In this document: one piece after another, positions 5,640 through 5,936 of the stretch
Numbering within the stretch: position 1 is the first letter of the stretch
Layout of the letters: each line of letters opens with the position of its first letter
DNA from: Pseudomonadota bacterium
GTDB taxonomy: Bacteria; Pseudomonadota; Gammaproteobacteria; Acidithiobacillales; Acidithiobacillaceae
Assembly: GCA_021840785.1 (NCBI GenBank)
Contig: JAKBXD010000120.1
Location: 1-5,936, forward strand
Direction: 5' to 3'
Length of the DNA stretch: 5,936 bases
Program-made: the position numbers and the translations under genes
The notes under the pieces: generated by a model
Databases searched by the model: none
What the model saw: only the letters and a program-made list of their open reading frames with translations
What the model was told of the DNA's origin: nothing

Positions 5640-5936
5640 CCCCGCGTTCAGAGCGCGCAAGGTTGACGTGGAGCAATCTGGTAGTCAGAGATGGTTGGGC
5701 TTCGATGCTGGCTCTGCGATGGTGGCTGGTCTTGGTGGTCGAACCGCTTTCCTTCGCGACCTTGGTACACACACCACGTAGGACCACTAGAGTCTCGACT
5801 CCAAAGGGTGTTGGTGACGGTGTCGGCGCTAGGTGAGCGCCTGGGCAGTGGTGTCTGATACCCCAGGGATAGAACACAAGATGGCATTCGCTGGACCAAA
5901 ATCCCCCAGTCCCTCGATGATCTCCTGGGTGAGTTC
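5640..5936 (-). mobile_element. IS110-family transposase remnant (C-terminal part, frame-broken)
   Basis: From the right edge inward, one minus-strand frame reads TQEIIEGLGDFGPANAIL then CSIPGVSDTTAQAL and stops at 5829. The 'SIPGV..tTA..L' pattern is the helix-hairpin-helix-like core of the C-terminal domain (Transposase_20) of IS110/IS1111-type transposases. In a second frame, 5781-5716 reads LRGVCTKVAKESG then STTKTSHHR. This resembles the next conserved block of the same domain ('aGvaPv.keSG.....rRr'). The stretch normally between the two blocks is shortened and the frame differs, so the copy is inactive. Similarity fades by about 5640. The N-terminal DEDD catalytic part would lie beyond the right edge. 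IS110 elements lack terminal inverted repeats, so no ends can be marked. The fragment points toward the CocE-like gene. Confidence 0.55.

Noticed and set aside
5555..5836. 93-codon plus-strand frame ending in a 'RVSTPKG' stretch reminiscent of a resolvase N-terminus
   Set aside because: Only a few residues match, they lie at the C-terminal end where the motif should be N-terminal, and the opposite strand carries the transposase-like blocks.
5834..5936. Plus-strand open frame from a GTG to the right edge, and another frame reading DGIRWTKIPQSLDDLLGEF
   Set aside because: Both are antisense to the better IS110-like SIPGV block; there is no ribosome site and no family match.
1..5936. CRISPR arrays, tRNA or rRNA genes, and tandem repeats
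   Set aside because: I looked for regularly spaced repeats, tRNA cloverleaf ends and rRNA-like stretches on both strands and saw none.

Overview
The window reads as a mid-to-high GC (roughly 55-60% by eye) bacterial segment. Nearly every gene signal lies on the minus strand, with GTG as well as ATG starts and GC-rich third codon positions. An actinobacterial origin is plausible but unproven. The segment looks like a partly eroded accessory region: two intact metabolic hydrolases and an intact sigma factor sit among a decayed solute-binding-protein gene, a remnant that looks like an IS110-type transposase, and several very short or frame-broken coding signals.

Layout in minus-strand transcription order, right to left. 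At 5936-5640 there is a frame-broken fragment resembling the C-terminal half of an IS110-family transposase. A leader region follows, then a full-length CocE/NonD (peptidase S15-like) hydrolase of 669 aa (5471-3462). That gene ends in a 4-base GTGA overlap with an ABC transporter family 5 (oligopeptide/dipeptide type) solute-binding-protein gene. The binding-protein gene is now a pseudogene: its lipobox cysteine is gone, a large internal part is missing, and the two surviving parts are in different frames (3465-2640).

Next come a possible 39-codon ORF with a good ribosome site (2589-2470) and an intact alpha/beta-fold hydrolase of 297 aa (2485-1592) that overlaps its end. After these is a short gene split by a +1 frame change, whose break coincides with a perfect 13-bp inverted repeat and a TTTT tract (1541-1286; hairpin 1427-1462). 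That hairpin may instead be the terminator of the hydrolase transcript. At 1156-293 is a stand-alone, divergent sigma-70 family factor of 287 aa, with dyad-like repeats around and upstream of its start. A partial, unrecognised reading frame runs off the left edge (151-1).

Functionally, the cocE-like gene plus the coupled binding protein suggest a former peptide or ester uptake-and-hydrolysis operon that has lost its binding protein; no permease or ATPase genes lie where they would be expected. The retained CocE-like enzyme has Ala where the family's catalytic Asp is expected, so its activity is also in doubt. I see no convincing new multi-gene system. The most unusual points are the hairpin/frameshift locus near 1420-1460, the altered triad of the CocE-like enzyme, and the divergent sigma factor.
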